In this document: positions 53,526 through 61,679 of the stretch, piece by piece | Numbering within the stretch: position 1 is the stretch's first letter | Layout of the letters: every line of letters begins with the position of its first letter | Assembly (NCBI GenBank): GCA_963522145.1 | Contig: CAUQXI010000006.1 | Coordinates: 88,049 to 152,048, forward strand | Length of the DNA: 64,000 nt | Reading direction: 5' to 3' | DNA from: Mesorhizobium_B sp963522145 | GTDB lineage: Bacteria; Pseudomonadota; Alphaproteobacteria; Rhizobiales; Rhizobiaceae | The notes under the pieces: model-generated | Told to the model about the DNA's origin: nothing | Databases searched by the model: none | The model's input: only the letters and a program-made list of their open reading frames with translations | Position numbers and translations under genes: made by a program

Positions 53526-53536
53526 TTAAGGTTAAC
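53526..53536 (-). promoter_or_regulatory. GTTAACCTTAA box upstream of the M23 peptidase gene
   Basis: The same 11-mer as the box before the PAS_5 gene, read on the minus strand, lies 30 to 55 bases before the start. It is a plausible promoter-proximal CtrA site. Binding is inferred. Confidence 0.35.
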
Positions 53537-53566
53537 AAATTTTAGCTTGGAGTGCTCGGCAGAAAC

Positions 53567-53593
53567 AAAAACGGCCGCGAACGAACGCGGCCG
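53567..53593 (-). terminator. Intrinsic terminator for the 25-residue protein gene
   Basis: CGGCCGCG (53572-53579) pairs with CGCGGCCG (53586-53593) around a six-base loop, followed on the minus strand by TTTTTGTTTC. It sits just downstream of the small membrane protein gene ending at 53620. Confidence 0.85.
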
Positions 53594-53619
53594 CCTGATG
53601 GGAAATCTGGAGAAAAATG

Positions 53620-53697
53620 TCAGCGCAGGAACAGCAAAAGCAGGATGATGATGGGGATCGGAATGCCGATCATCCAAAGCATAAGTCCGCGCAGCAT
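53620..53697 (-). CDS. 25-residue single-pass membrane protein
   Basis: The sequence starts MLRGLMLWMIGIPIPI and continues with a stretch of Ile and Leu ending FLR, so nearly the whole chain is one membrane helix with a Pro kink and a basic end. GGAG lies six bases before ATG 53697 and an intrinsic terminator follows, making a complete short gene between the bcp and M23 genes. Very short proteins with the IGIPIPI motif occur in other alphaproteobacteria. Function is unknown. Confidence 0.7.
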   Translation of the reverse strand: MLRGLMLWMIGIPIPIIILLLLFLR

Positions 53698-53753
53698 GGC
53701 TCTCTCCGGTGTTGATGTTTTTGAACGCGTTCCACTTGCCGGCTCAAACGATC

Positions 53754-54236
53754 TCAGACGGCTGCGGTTCCAAGGGCGCGGGCAGCGGTGAGGACAGACT
53801 CTGCGTGTCCCGGCACTTTCACGTTCTCCCATACTTCTGCGATGCGGCCGGCACCGTCGAGAAGGAATGTCGTGCGCAGCACGCCCATATATTTGCGGCC
53901 ATACATGCTCTTTTCGCCCCAGACGCCGTAGGCTTCGATGGCCGTGCGCTGTTCGTCGGCCGCAAGGGAGTGGGTGAGACCGTGCTTTGAGGCGAACTTG
54001 CTGTGTTTCTTCGCGCTGTCCGGAGAAATGCCGACGACCTCCGCTCCTGCGGCAGTGAAGTCGTCCGCGAGCCGAGTAAAATCCATGGCCTCAACGGTGC
54101 AGCCGCTGGTGTCGTCCTTGGGATAGAAATAAAGCACGACCAGTTTCCCGCGCCGGTCGCTCAGGCGCCAGTTGCTGCCATCGCCCAGGGGAAGCTCGAA
54201 GTCGGGCGCCGGATCGCCCTTTGCCGGTATCGCCAT
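53754..54236 (-). CDS. bcp: Thioredoxin-dependent thiol peroxidase (Bcp/PrxQ)
   Basis: The 160-residue peroxiredoxin has the peroxidatic Cys in DDTSGCTVEAMDFTRL and the family LPLGDGSNWRLSDRRGKLVVLYFYPKD. It reduces hydroperoxides using thioredoxin. ATG 54236 is preferred: AAAGG about seven bases ahead and typical length. The open frame continues to 54431 but overlaps the divergent gene's 5' end. The usual resolving Cys position (C-x4-C) is not present; here only one Cys is seen in that motif. Confidence 0.93.
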   Translation of the reverse strand: MAIPAKGDPAPDFELPLGDGSNWRLSDRRGKLVVLYFYPKDDTSGCTVEAMDFTRLADDFTAAGAEVVGISPDSAKKHSKFASKHGLTHSLAADEQRTAIEAYGVWGEKSMYGRKYMGVLRTTFLLDGAGRIAEVWENVKVPGHAESVLTAARALGTAAV

Positions 54237-54303
54237 CAGCCTGCCTTTCTTCATGGTCATCGCTCGGGGTCTTCGCATATACGGGCGAAACGGCCTTCGT
54301 CCA

Positions 54304-57300
54304 ATGAGCGGTTCCAGGCGAGACTCGAGAGTGGCAGAGCCCGCGCTGCAACATGAGCGCATACGTTTCACGCGGGGCGAGATCGCGAACCTCGGAGGCT
54401 TGCCTTCGGCTGAAGGCCAGAAGTTCCGCACGCGCCGGCCGATGCGTCGCCGCCGCGCGAAGCGGTGGGCAGCACGCTTCTCTGTGGCTGGAGCGTGTTT
54501 TCTGATCCTGGCGGCAGGGCTGGTCTACCTTGTCGGCGTTTCAGGGGTCGGGCGTGAACAATTGCGTGCCCGCGCCGAGCGCGCCATCGAGGCGGCTGTC
54601 GGGCGTGGTATGGTGACCGCCATCGGCGGCGCCCGCATCGCGCTCGACGGCTCGACGCTGCTGGGGCTTGAGGTCACCGATGTGAGCCTCAGGCCGGCGC
54701 GCGCGCAAGCTGCGGTCGCAGAGGTGGGGGCGCTTTCCTTCGGCGTGAGGCTTCTTCCGCTCCTTTTCGGCCGACTGGAACTGGCAGGCGCGCGGATCGA
54801 GGATGCGAGCTTCGTGGCGGCACCCCTCGACAGCGACAAGCCGCGCGACTGGACGCTTCCGTTCCGCAACGAAGATGGCCTGCTTGATCCCGACAAGGTG
54901 CCTGTTGTGGTGTTTGGCGGGCTGCAAAGCGTTCTCGCGGCGCTACGAGGCAGCGCATCGGGAACGCTGAGCCTTTCGGATGTCACGGTAGTCCTTCCCG
55001 GAGAAACCGCGCACACGCTTGTCATCACCAGCGCCGAGGCCTCTGCATCGGCCGACGCGCTTTCGCTCAGCGGTGAAGGCACGCTCGACGGGCGAGCGTG
55101 GAGCATCGAAGGAACGGCGGGCACGGACGGCGTGTCCGACAAGGTGTCGCGTCTCGACCTCGACCTCATCTCTCCCGCTCCGGCTTCCACTGCCGGTGCT
55201 TCGCGTCTCGGAGACATCCACGCGGCGCTGAACGGCGCCGTAGCCGAGGGCACGCGCACACGCCTGACGGCTTCGACGCGGATCGGCTCCTCCACTCTCG
55301 ATCTCGGACCGCGCGGTGCGATGTCGGGCGATGCGACGCTGGTCCTGACCGCCGAGGATGGCACCGGGCAGCTCCGGGTCGAGCAGCTTCGTGCGGCCAG
55401 CGGCGGATCGTCCATTCTCGCCACCGGGACCATCACGCCCCGAAATGCGGGCGCAGACAGCGGACGCAAATACGACATCGAGCTGAGAAGCGACCAGATC
55501 ACGGCTGCTGCGGAAACCTCGCCCGATCCACCGCTCACTTTTCAAGGATCGGTCTCCGCGGTTTTCTACGCAGACGCCCAGCGTCTCGACGCGAACGAGA
55601 TCGACGCGCGCACCGAGCACGGGCGCGTAAACGGTTCGGCTGCTGTCCAGCTGAGGAAGGGATCGACCCCAGGCGCGAGCCTGGCCCTGACTGTCGATAC
55701 TCTGCCGATTGCCGAGGCAAAGCAGCTCTGGCCGTGGTTCACAGGCCGAAACGCGCGATTGTGGGCGCTTCAGCATGTGTCGGGCGGAACGCTGGAGCAA
55801 AGCAGCCTGTCCTATCATGTCGAACCCGGCCGGATCGGCAGCGGCGAGCCGTTGCACCCGGACGAACTGTCCGGCGAGTTCAGGATCCTCGGAACGCGCT
55901 TCGATACTTATGGACAGCTCCCGCCCGTGAACGATGCCGACGGTTATCTCGTGGTGCGGGGAACCGACGCGGAAATCTCGCTCGCGGCGGGATCGATGAT
56001 CCTGCCCAGCGGCCGTTCATTGCGTGCAAGCGACGGACGGCTTGTGTTTCGCGACGTATCGATCCCGCCGGTGATCGGAAAGCTCGATATCGACATCGCC
56101 GGGGACGCCGCAGCGGCTGCCGAGCTGGCGAGCCTCCAGCCCCTCAATGCGATGGAGCGGACCGGTCTCGCTGCGGATGAGCTGCACGGCACCGTGAAGG
56201 GCAATGTCACGGCTGACATACCTGTTCAGAAGGGTGTTCCGCGCGAGAAACTGGGCTGGGCCGTGAAGCTCGATTATCAGGGCTTGTCGATCGACAAGCC
56301 TTTCGACGGACAGATGCTCAGCGACGCCTCAGGCACCTTGGATGTCGACCCTGCTCGTGCAGTTGTTGCAGCGAAAGGCCGCCTAAACGGCGTGCCCGCG
56401 ACAATCAATTTGCTCGAACCTCTGCGGTCTGGCGGGCCGGAGCGAGAAAGGAAGGTCGAACTCTCGCTGAATGACACGGCTCTCACCAAGCTTGCGCCTG
56501 GATTGACCGGCCTGGTTTCGGGGCCTGTGACCCTCGACCTCGATGTCAGCGATGACACGCGCGAGGTCTCGGTCGACCTCAATAAAGCGCGCCTTCAGGT
56601 TCCCTGGATCGGATGGAGCAAGGGCGGCGGCATCCCCGCGACGGCCCGGTTCCTGATGAGGAAATCCGGCGCAAGGACACAGATTTCCGATTTGACGATC
56701 GGTGGAAGCTCCTTCAGCGCCACAGGGTCGGTCGCCTTGGATGCTGGCGGTCTCTCATCCGCCGACTTCGCGAAGGTGCAGTTCAATCGTGGTGACGACC
56801 TCGCCGTGACCGTGCGGCGTGATGGCAAGACCTACGAGGTCGGCGTCAACGGCAAGGCGTTCGATGCCCGCTCGCTTCTCAAGCTGATCAATGGAGAGGA
56901 AAGAAAGCCCGAGGACAGCAAGGCGCCGAGTGTTTCCGTGCAGGCGAAGCTTGGCGCCGTTTCCGGCTTCAACGGAGAAACGCTTAGCGGCGTGGATGTG
57001 GCCTACCGGAGCGGGGGGAGGCTGTCGCTTCAAGGAAATACCGATACGGGCGCTGTCGTCGCGGTGGAAGACAACTCGGCGGCGGGTGTCCGCAAGCTTG
57101 ACCTGCGCTCGGAGGATGCAGGCTCCGTGCTGCGCTTCTTGAATATCTATCCCAACATGCAGGGCGGCGCGATCAAGGCTGCGCTGGCGAGCGAGAGTGG
57201 CGGGCCGCTGAAGGGTCGCATCTCGGCAAACAACTTCGTGATCGCCAATGAACCGCGGCTGGGCTCCCTGGTATCGAGCCGGCCGGCCGGCGGTGATAAA

Positions 57301-57687
57301 AGCCTCAATGAAGCGGTGAACGGCGGGATCGACACACGGCGCGTCAGCTTCGAGCGCGGCTCCGCCGAAATTTCCAAGGGGCAGGGCTTCCTGACGATCG
57401 CTGACGGCGTGCTGCGCGGCCCCGCCATCGGCGCAACCTTCCAGGGCACGGTCTTCGACAGAGCGGGGAACATGAACCTGACCGGGACCTTCATGCCGGC
57501 CTATGGACTCAACCGCATCTTCGGGGAGTTGCCGATCGTCGGTGCGATCCTTGGCAACGGCAATGATCGCGGGCTGATCGGGGTTACCTTCCGGCTCGAG
57601 GGCAGGGCGAAGTCGCCCGACCTCGACGTCAATCCGCTGTCGGTCATCGCACCCGGGATCTTCCGGCAGATCTTCGAATATAATTAA
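54304..57687 (+). CDS. Large AsmA/YhdP-like envelope protein
   Basis: The 1,127-residue protein has a basic N-terminus (MRRRRAKRWAARFS), a single membrane segment (VAGACFLILAAGLVYLVG), then long beta-rich repeats (DUF3971-like) and an AsmA-like C-terminus with MNLTGTFMPAYGLNRIF and LDVNPLSVIAPGIFRQIF. Such proteins span the periplasm and are thought to move phospholipid to the outer membrane. The start is uncertain (54172 to 54331); ATG 54304 leaves 67 bases from bcp. Confidence 0.85.
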   Translation: MSGSRRDSRVAEPALQHERIRFTRGEIANLGGLPSAEGQKFRTRRPMRRRRAKRWAARFSVAGACFLILAAGLVYLVGVSGVGREQLRARAERAIEAAVGRGMVTAIGGARIALDGSTLLGLEVTDVSLRPARAQAAVAEVGALSFGVRLLPLLFGRLELAGARIEDASFVAAPLDSDKPRDWTLPFRNEDGLLDPDKVPVVVFGGLQSVLAALRGSASGTLSLSDVTVVLPGETAHTLVITSAEASASADALSLSGEGTLDGRAWSIEGTAGTDGVSDKVSRLDLDLISPAPASTAGASRLGDIHAALNGAVAEGTRTRLTASTRIGSSTLDLGPRGAMSGDATLVLTAEDGTGQLRVEQLRAASGGSSILATGTITPRNAGADSGRKYDIELRSDQITAAAETSPDPPLTFQGSVSAVFYADAQRLDANEIDARTEHGRVNGSAAVQLRKGSTPGASLALTVDTLPIAEAKQLWPWFTGRNARLWALQHVSGGTLEQSSLSYHVEPGRIGSGEPLHPDELSGEFRILGTRFDTYGQLPPVNDADGYLVVRGTDAEISLAAGSMILPSGRSLRASDGRLVFRDVSIPPVIGKLDIDIAGDAAAAAELASLQPLNAMERTGLAADELHGTVKGNVTADIPVQKGVPREKLGWAVKLDYQGLSIDKPFDGQMLSDASGTLDVDPARAVVAAKGRLNGVPATINLLEPLRSGGPERERKVELSLNDTALTKLAPGLTGLVSGPVTLDLDVSDDTREVSVDLNKARLQVPWIGWSKGGGIPATARFLMRKSGARTQISDLTIGGSSFSATGSVALDAGGLSSADFAKVQFNRGDDLAVTVRRDGKTYEVGVNGKAFDARSLLKLINGEERKPEDSKAPSVSVQAKLGAVSGFNGETLSGVDVAYRSGGRLSLQGNTDTGAVVAVEDNSAAGVRKLDLRSEDAGSVLRFLNIYPNMQGGAIKAALASESGGPLKGRISANNFVIANEPRLGSLVSSRPAGGDKSLNEAVNGGIDTRRVSFERGSAEISKGQGFLTIADGVLRGPAIGATFQGTVFDRAGNMNLTGTFMPAYGLNRIFGELPIVGAILGNGNDRGLIGVTFRLEGRAKSPDLDVNPLSVIAPGIFRQIFEYN

Positions 57688-57693
57688 GCCGGC

Positions 57694-58923
57694 CTATGCC
57701 CTGTAGATGACTTGCCGCACATCGATATAGTGCGTGCGAAAGCCTGCCTCGCAGTAGAACAGGTAGAACTCCCACAGCTTCTTGAACCGCTCGTCGAAGC
57801 CAAGCGGCACGATCTTTTCCCAGGACGCCCAGAACCGCTCGCGCCACTCTGCAAGGGTGCGCGCATAATCCTGTGGAAAGACACGTTCCTTCAATACGGA
57901 AAGCCCGCTTTCGGCGCCCAGACTGCGCAGGATCTTCGGCGTCGGGAGCATCCCGCCCGGAAACACGTAGCGCTGGATGAAATCCGGCCGCAGACGATAG
58001 GTGTGGAAGGCTTTCTCGTTGATGGTGATGATCTGGAGCCCGGCCGCGCCGCCGGCCTTCAGGCAGCTTCGCACCTTGTCGAAATAGGTGCTCCAATATT
58101 TCTCGCCGACCGCCTCGAACATCTCGATCGAAACGATCTTGTCATAGGAATTGGTCTCGTCGCGATAATCCTGGAGCTTGATCTCAACCTTGTCGGAGAG
58201 CCCGGCTCGCGCAATGCGCGCGCGGGCGTAGTCGAACTGCTCCCGGCTGACCGTCAGCCCTGTTACGCGGCAGCCGATCTCCGCCGCCGCGAACTCGGCG
58301 AAGCCGCCCCAACCGCAGCCAATCTCCAGCACGTGATCCTGCGCCGTGATCCCGGTGTCGCGGGCGAGGGCATGGTACTTTTCCGCCTGGGCGGTTTCGA
58401 GATCGTTCGCGCCAGTCGAGAACAATGCGGACGAATAGGTCATGCTGCGGTCGAGCCACATGCGGTAGAACTCGTTGCCGAGATCGTAATGCGCCGAGAT
58501 GTTGCGGCGCGATCCAGTGCGGGTGTTCTGATTCAGCCAATGGCGGATACGCTGAACGGCGGTGAGCAGCCAGCTTGCTCCGCCGGCAAGTTCCTCGCCC
58601 GCGTTTTCATTAACCACGAAGAGCTCGAGAAAGTTCGCGACGTCGGGGCTCTCCCAGTCGCCGTCCATATAGGACTCGGCCAGGCCGATGGTTCCGCCCA
58701 GATAGGCGCGGCCGGGCAGCTTCCAGTTGCGCAGGATGAGCTCGGCCTCAGGACCCGGCTCGGCGCCTGCAACCGTTACCGCACGCCCATCCGGCAAAAC
58801 GAGACGAAGCGCCCCCTTGGGCAGGCTGATGAGCGCCTTCAGCATCATGCGAGCGCGGGCCGGAACGCCCCTGGCGATTGTTGCGAAGTTTTCTTGGTTC
58901 AGCTCCAGAACTTCGGTCTGCAT
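57694..58923 (-). CDS. cfa: Cyclopropane-fatty-acyl-phospholipid synthase
   Basis: The 409-residue SAM-dependent enzyme shows SAM motif I in VLEIGCGWGGFAEFAA, plus TYSSALFSTGANDLETAQ and FPGGMLPTPK. It methylates unsaturated phospholipid chains to cyclopropane acids. It ends 6 bases from the convergent AsmA-like gene. Family length is usual. Confidence 0.95.
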   Translation of the reverse strand: MQTEVLELNQENFATIARGVPARARMMLKALISLPKGALRLVLPDGRAVTVAGAEPGPEAELILRNWKLPGRAYLGGTIGLAESYMDGDWESPDVANFLELFVVNENAGEELAGGASWLLTAVQRIRHWLNQNTRTGSRRNISAHYDLGNEFYRMWLDRSMTYSSALFSTGANDLETAQAEKYHALARDTGITAQDHVLEIGCGWGGFAEFAAAEIGCRVTGLTVSREQFDYARARIARAGLSDKVEIKLQDYRDETNSYDKIVSIEMFEAVGEKYWSTYFDKVRSCLKAGGAAGLQIITINEKAFHTYRLRPDFIQRYVFPGGMLPTPKILRSLGAESGLSVLKERVFPQDYARTLAEWRERFWASWEKIVPLGFDERFKKLWEFYLFYCEAGFRTHYIDVRQVIYRA

Positions 58924-59139
58924 GCTAGCCTGCGATGGATCGTCCTACCCTTAGGCAGGATGTTCCATGAGAATACAGGGATTTCAAGCACCTCGCAGTT
59001 TCTGACGGCGCTCTCCCCCAGCAAGATGCCGGGCCGATCGGCCTCCGGGCCTCGGTGCGAACGGAGCGACCATCGGCGAGCCGGGTTGACGGACAAGACG
59101 GTACGCGGAATGAAGCGCCTTCCGCGACAGGACCGAGCA

Positions 59140-59430
59140 ATGATCCGCCACATCGTTTTCTTCAGCGCCAAAGCACGCACCGATATACCTGTCATCAAGG
59201 CCGGGCTGGAAGCGCTCGGCCGCATTCCACATTCGCTGGTGTTCGAGGTCGCGGTGAATACGAAGGTCGATCCGCTGGGGAACGACGTGGATGTCGTCGT
59301 GTATGCCGAGTTCGCCGACGAGGCGGCGCTCGCGGCCTACAAGGCTCATCCGATCTATGCCGAATCGACGGCAAACGTACGACCCTTGAGAGAGTTTCGG
59401 CTGTCGGCCGACATCGTCGCAGCGCGCTGA
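59140..59430 (+). CDS. Dabb-family stress-responsive barrel protein
   Basis: The 96-residue protein is a Dabb domain: MIRHIVFFSAKART at the start, then EVAVNTKVDPLGNDVDVVVYAEFADEAALAAYKAHPIY. Dabb proteins are small alpha/beta barrels of mostly unknown role in bacteria. ATG 59140 has ACAGGA about seven bases ahead. The much longer frame starting at 57712 is a shadow of cfa. Confidence 0.9.
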   Translation: MIRHIVFFSAKARTDIPVIKAGLEALGRIPHSLVFEVAVNTKVDPLGNDVDVVVYAEFADEAALAAYKAHPIYAESTANVRPLREFRLSADIVAAR

Positions 59431-59551
59431 CTTGCTCGGTTCCAGTGACGCGGCGCAATCGCGTCGACTGCGGAAAAGTGACGATCGGCGCCGCTCAACG
59501 CGAACGAAGTGGCTCTTGCTGCGTTGAGGGGCGTGAACGGAGGGTTCTTGA

Positions 59552-59923
59552 ATGTTTGCACAGTTGAAGATGTCGGCACTTGCGCTGATGGTAACCGCGA
59601 GCAGCACGCTCGTGGCGCCGCATTTCGCCAAGGCGCAGGATGTGATCATCGATCTCGATCGCAAGGGCGGCCCGCGCCTGCGTGTCGACGATGACGATGA
59701 TGATGTCAGGTCGCGCGGCTCACGCTATCGGGAAGAGCGCCGTCGTCCCGGTGACGACTGCTCGCCGGAGCGCGCGCTCGACAAAGCGGAGCGGCTTGGC
59801 GTCCGCCGTGCCCGTGTGGATCGGGTTGGACGTCGGACGATCGAGGTGCGGGGTCGTCTGCGGGGTGAACGCGTCGTGGTAACGGTCGGCCGCTCGCGCG
59901 GATGCCCGATCCTGGATTACTGA
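59552..59923 (+). CDS. Secreted basic protein of unknown function
   Basis: The 123-residue protein has a signal peptide (MSALALMVTASSTLVAPHFAKA), an Asp-rich patch (DDDDDD), an Arg-rich section and a C-terminal PepSY-like beta pattern (RVDRVGRRTIEVRGRLRGERVVVTVG). Two Cys (DDCSPE and RGCPIL) could form a disulfide. GAGG about seven bases before ATG 59552. An intrinsic terminator follows. The family is not recognised. Confidence 0.78.
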   Translation: MFAQLKMSALALMVTASSTLVAPHFAKAQDVIIDLDRKGGPRLRVDDDDDDVRSRGSRYREERRRPGDDCSPERALDKAERLGVRRARVDRVGRRTIEVRGRLRGERVVVTVGRSRGCPILDY

Positions 59924-59964
59924 TCCGCTTTATCTTCGACACATGTCTTGAGATGCGTTCGACC

Positions 59965-59996
59965 AAGCTCCGGGGCGAAAGCTTCGGAGCTTTTCT
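59965..59996 (+). terminator. Intrinsic terminator after the secreted basic protein gene
   Basis: AAGCTCCGGGGC (59965-59976) pairs with GCTTCGGAGCTT (59981-59992) around GAAA with two G-T pairs, then TTCT follows. It lies 41 bases after the stop at 59923. Confidence 0.85.
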
Positions 59997-60038
59997 CGTA
60001 TCTGCGCTAAGATGAAGGCAGGCGAGAGATCGAGCAGG

Positions 60039-60113
60039 TGGCTCCCCGGGCCGGATTCGAACCAGCGACCAACCGGTTAACAGCCGGTTGCTCTACCACT
60101 GAGCTACCGGGGA
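60039..60113 (-). tRNA. tRNA-Asn (GTT anticodon)
   Basis: On the minus strand the sequence runs TCCCCGGTAGCTCAGTGGTA to an encoded CCA. The acceptor stem TCCCCGG/CCGGGGA, the D arm GCTCAGTGGTAGAGC, the anticodon loop CTGTTAA with stem ACCGG/CCGGT, and the T arm GGTTCGAATCC all fold as expected. Anticodon GTT reads Asn codons. Confidence 0.97.
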
Positions 60114-60301
60114 ACAAAGCGACGCTCGTATCAGCGCGCCGCCTATAGCAAACCCGTTCCGGCTTTGCAAAGAAGCAATTCTTTCTTTCTTTCATGCTGT
60201 GCCGGCGAATGCGGTCCGGGCAGGGGCTTAGTTTCCGTGGCATGCCCGCCTATCTTCGAGGCTCCAAAACCGCCGTCCCGGTCAAGAAGTGGGGTCTCCA
60301 G

Positions 60302-60631
60302 ATGAGCAGCACAGAGCCGGAGAACAATCCGGTCGATCGCAAGCTGAAGATCTTCAACCGCGAGTTCGCACTCCCCCGCTCGCGTAAGGCTCGCATCGCC
60401 ATGGGCATCGCTCTGGTGTTTTTTGGCTGCCTCGGCTTCCTGCCGGTGCTCGGCTTCTGGATGATCCCGCTCGGGCTGCTGGTGCTGTCCTACGAATTCG
60501 CGCGGGTGCGGCGGTTGCGGCGGCGCTCGATCGTCTGGTGGGAGCGTCGCCGGGGACGCGTCAGAGTTCGCGCAGTGCCTCCATCGGCGAGTGCGCCAGC
60601 CGCTAGAAACAAGGACGATCCGGGCGCTTGA
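60302..60631 (+). CDS. PGPGW-type small membrane protein
   Basis: The 109-residue protein has two adjacent hydrophobic segments (IAMGIALVFFGCLGFLPVLGF and MIPLGLLVLSYEFA), the second followed by a basic stretch (RVRRLRRRSIVWWERRRG). This matches the PGPGW family of transmembrane proteins of unknown role. GGGG is about eight bases before ATG 60302. It lies between the two tRNA genes. Confidence 0.82.
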   Translation: MSSTEPENNPVDRKLKIFNREFALPRSRKARIAMGIALVFFGCLGFLPVLGFWMIPLGLLVLSYEFARVRRLRRRSIVWWERRRGRVRVRAVPPSASAPAARNKDDPGA

Positions 60632-60682
60632 CGACGCAGCCTCCGCGCCCCTAAGGAACGGGGGCGATCTGTCGGCGCAAAA

Positions 60683-60756
60683 GGCCTCGTGGCGGAGTGG
60701 TTACGCAGAGGACTGCAAATCCTTGCACCCCGGTTCGATTCCGGGCGAGGCCTCCA
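60683..60756 (+). tRNA. tRNA-Cys (GCA anticodon)
   Basis: GGCCTCG at the 5' end pairs with CGAGGCC, the D arm is GGCGGAGTGGTTACGC, the anticodon loop is CTGCAAA with stem AGGA/TCCT, and the T arm is CGGTTCGATTCCG, followed by T and encoded CCA. Anticodon GCA reads Cys codons. Confidence 0.97.
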
Positions 60757-60850
60757 GCGTTTCGTCAGATCCGTCGATAAGGCCTCTGGGCCTCTGGCCT
60801 CCGCCCGCTTTCTGATGCGGGCGCTGGCGTGAGTGGTGGACCGGATCACG

Positions 60851-61507
60851 ATGAATCCCGAATTTGCTGAACTTCGCGTCAGGATGGTCGACGGCCAGGT
60901 CCGCACCACCGACGTGACCGATAACCGTCTGCTCGATGCCATGCTCGCCATTCCACGCGAGGCCTTTGTGGAGCCACGCCTCAAGCCTCTGGCCTATATC
61001 GACGAAGACCTCGAGATCGCGCCGGGCCGCTTCATGATGGAGCCGTCTCCATTCGCGAAGCTCGTGCAACTTGCTGATGTGGGCGCAAGCGAGCGCGTGC
61101 TCGATATCGGCTGCGGCACGGGATACTCCACCGCCGTCCTTGCGCTGATCGCCGAACACGTCACTGGCGTGGAAAGTGAAGCGTCGCTGGCGGAAGCCGC
61201 CCGAACAGCTCTCGCATCGCTGGGGGCGTCCAATGCGACAGTAGTTGTCGGCCCGCTGACGGCCGGACACGCCGACGGCGCGCCCTATGACGTGATCCTC
61301 ATCAACGGAGCGGTGGATGCCGTTCCTCCACACCTCTTCGACCAGTTGCGCGAAGGTGGGAGGCTGGTGGCGGTGGAAGGTCGAGGCAACGCCGGAACAG
61401 CCCGCCTCTATGTGAAATCAGGTGGCGTGGTTGCCGGGCGTCGAGGCTTCAATGCGGCAGTTAAGCCACTGCCCGGCTTCGAGCGCACTCCGGCCTTCCA
61501 GTTCTAG
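60851..61507 (+). CDS. Protein-L-isoaspartate O-methyltransferase family protein
   Basis: The 218-residue protein has DGQVRTTDVTDNRLLDAMLAIPREAFVEP, the PIMT N-terminal pattern, and SAM motif I in VLDIGCGTGYSTAVLAL. The family repairs isoaspartyl residues, though this alphaproteobacterial branch, usually next to tolC as here, may differ. ATG 60851 lies 18 bases after a GTG at 60833. Confidence 0.88.
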   Translation: MNPEFAELRVRMVDGQVRTTDVTDNRLLDAMLAIPREAFVEPRLKPLAYIDEDLEIAPGRFMMEPSPFAKLVQLADVGASERVLDIGCGTGYSTAVLALIAEHVTGVESEASLAEAARTALASLGASNATVVVGPLTAGHADGAPYDVILINGAVDAVPPHLFDQLREGGRLVAVEGRGNAGTARLYVKSGGVVAGRRGFNAAVKPLPGFERTPAFQF

Positions 61508-61679
61508 GCCTTTTCGGCTTGCGCCATCTGCCGCTGGCATGATGCTTGCGCTCAAAAGAGTCGTTGCTGATTCTCGCGCCATTCTGGGCGAGCGTCAGCT
61601 GGGGGCATGAACGTCGTGCGGTTGCAGTGGAGCGGCCGTGGTTGTGTCAGGCCCTCGCAAAACGCATGAGGTTCCTGCC

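Noticed and set aside
57712..59139. Upstream extension of the Dabb frame to 572 codons
   Set aside because: The extension is antisense to cfa; only the last 96 codons show a domain and a good ribosome site.
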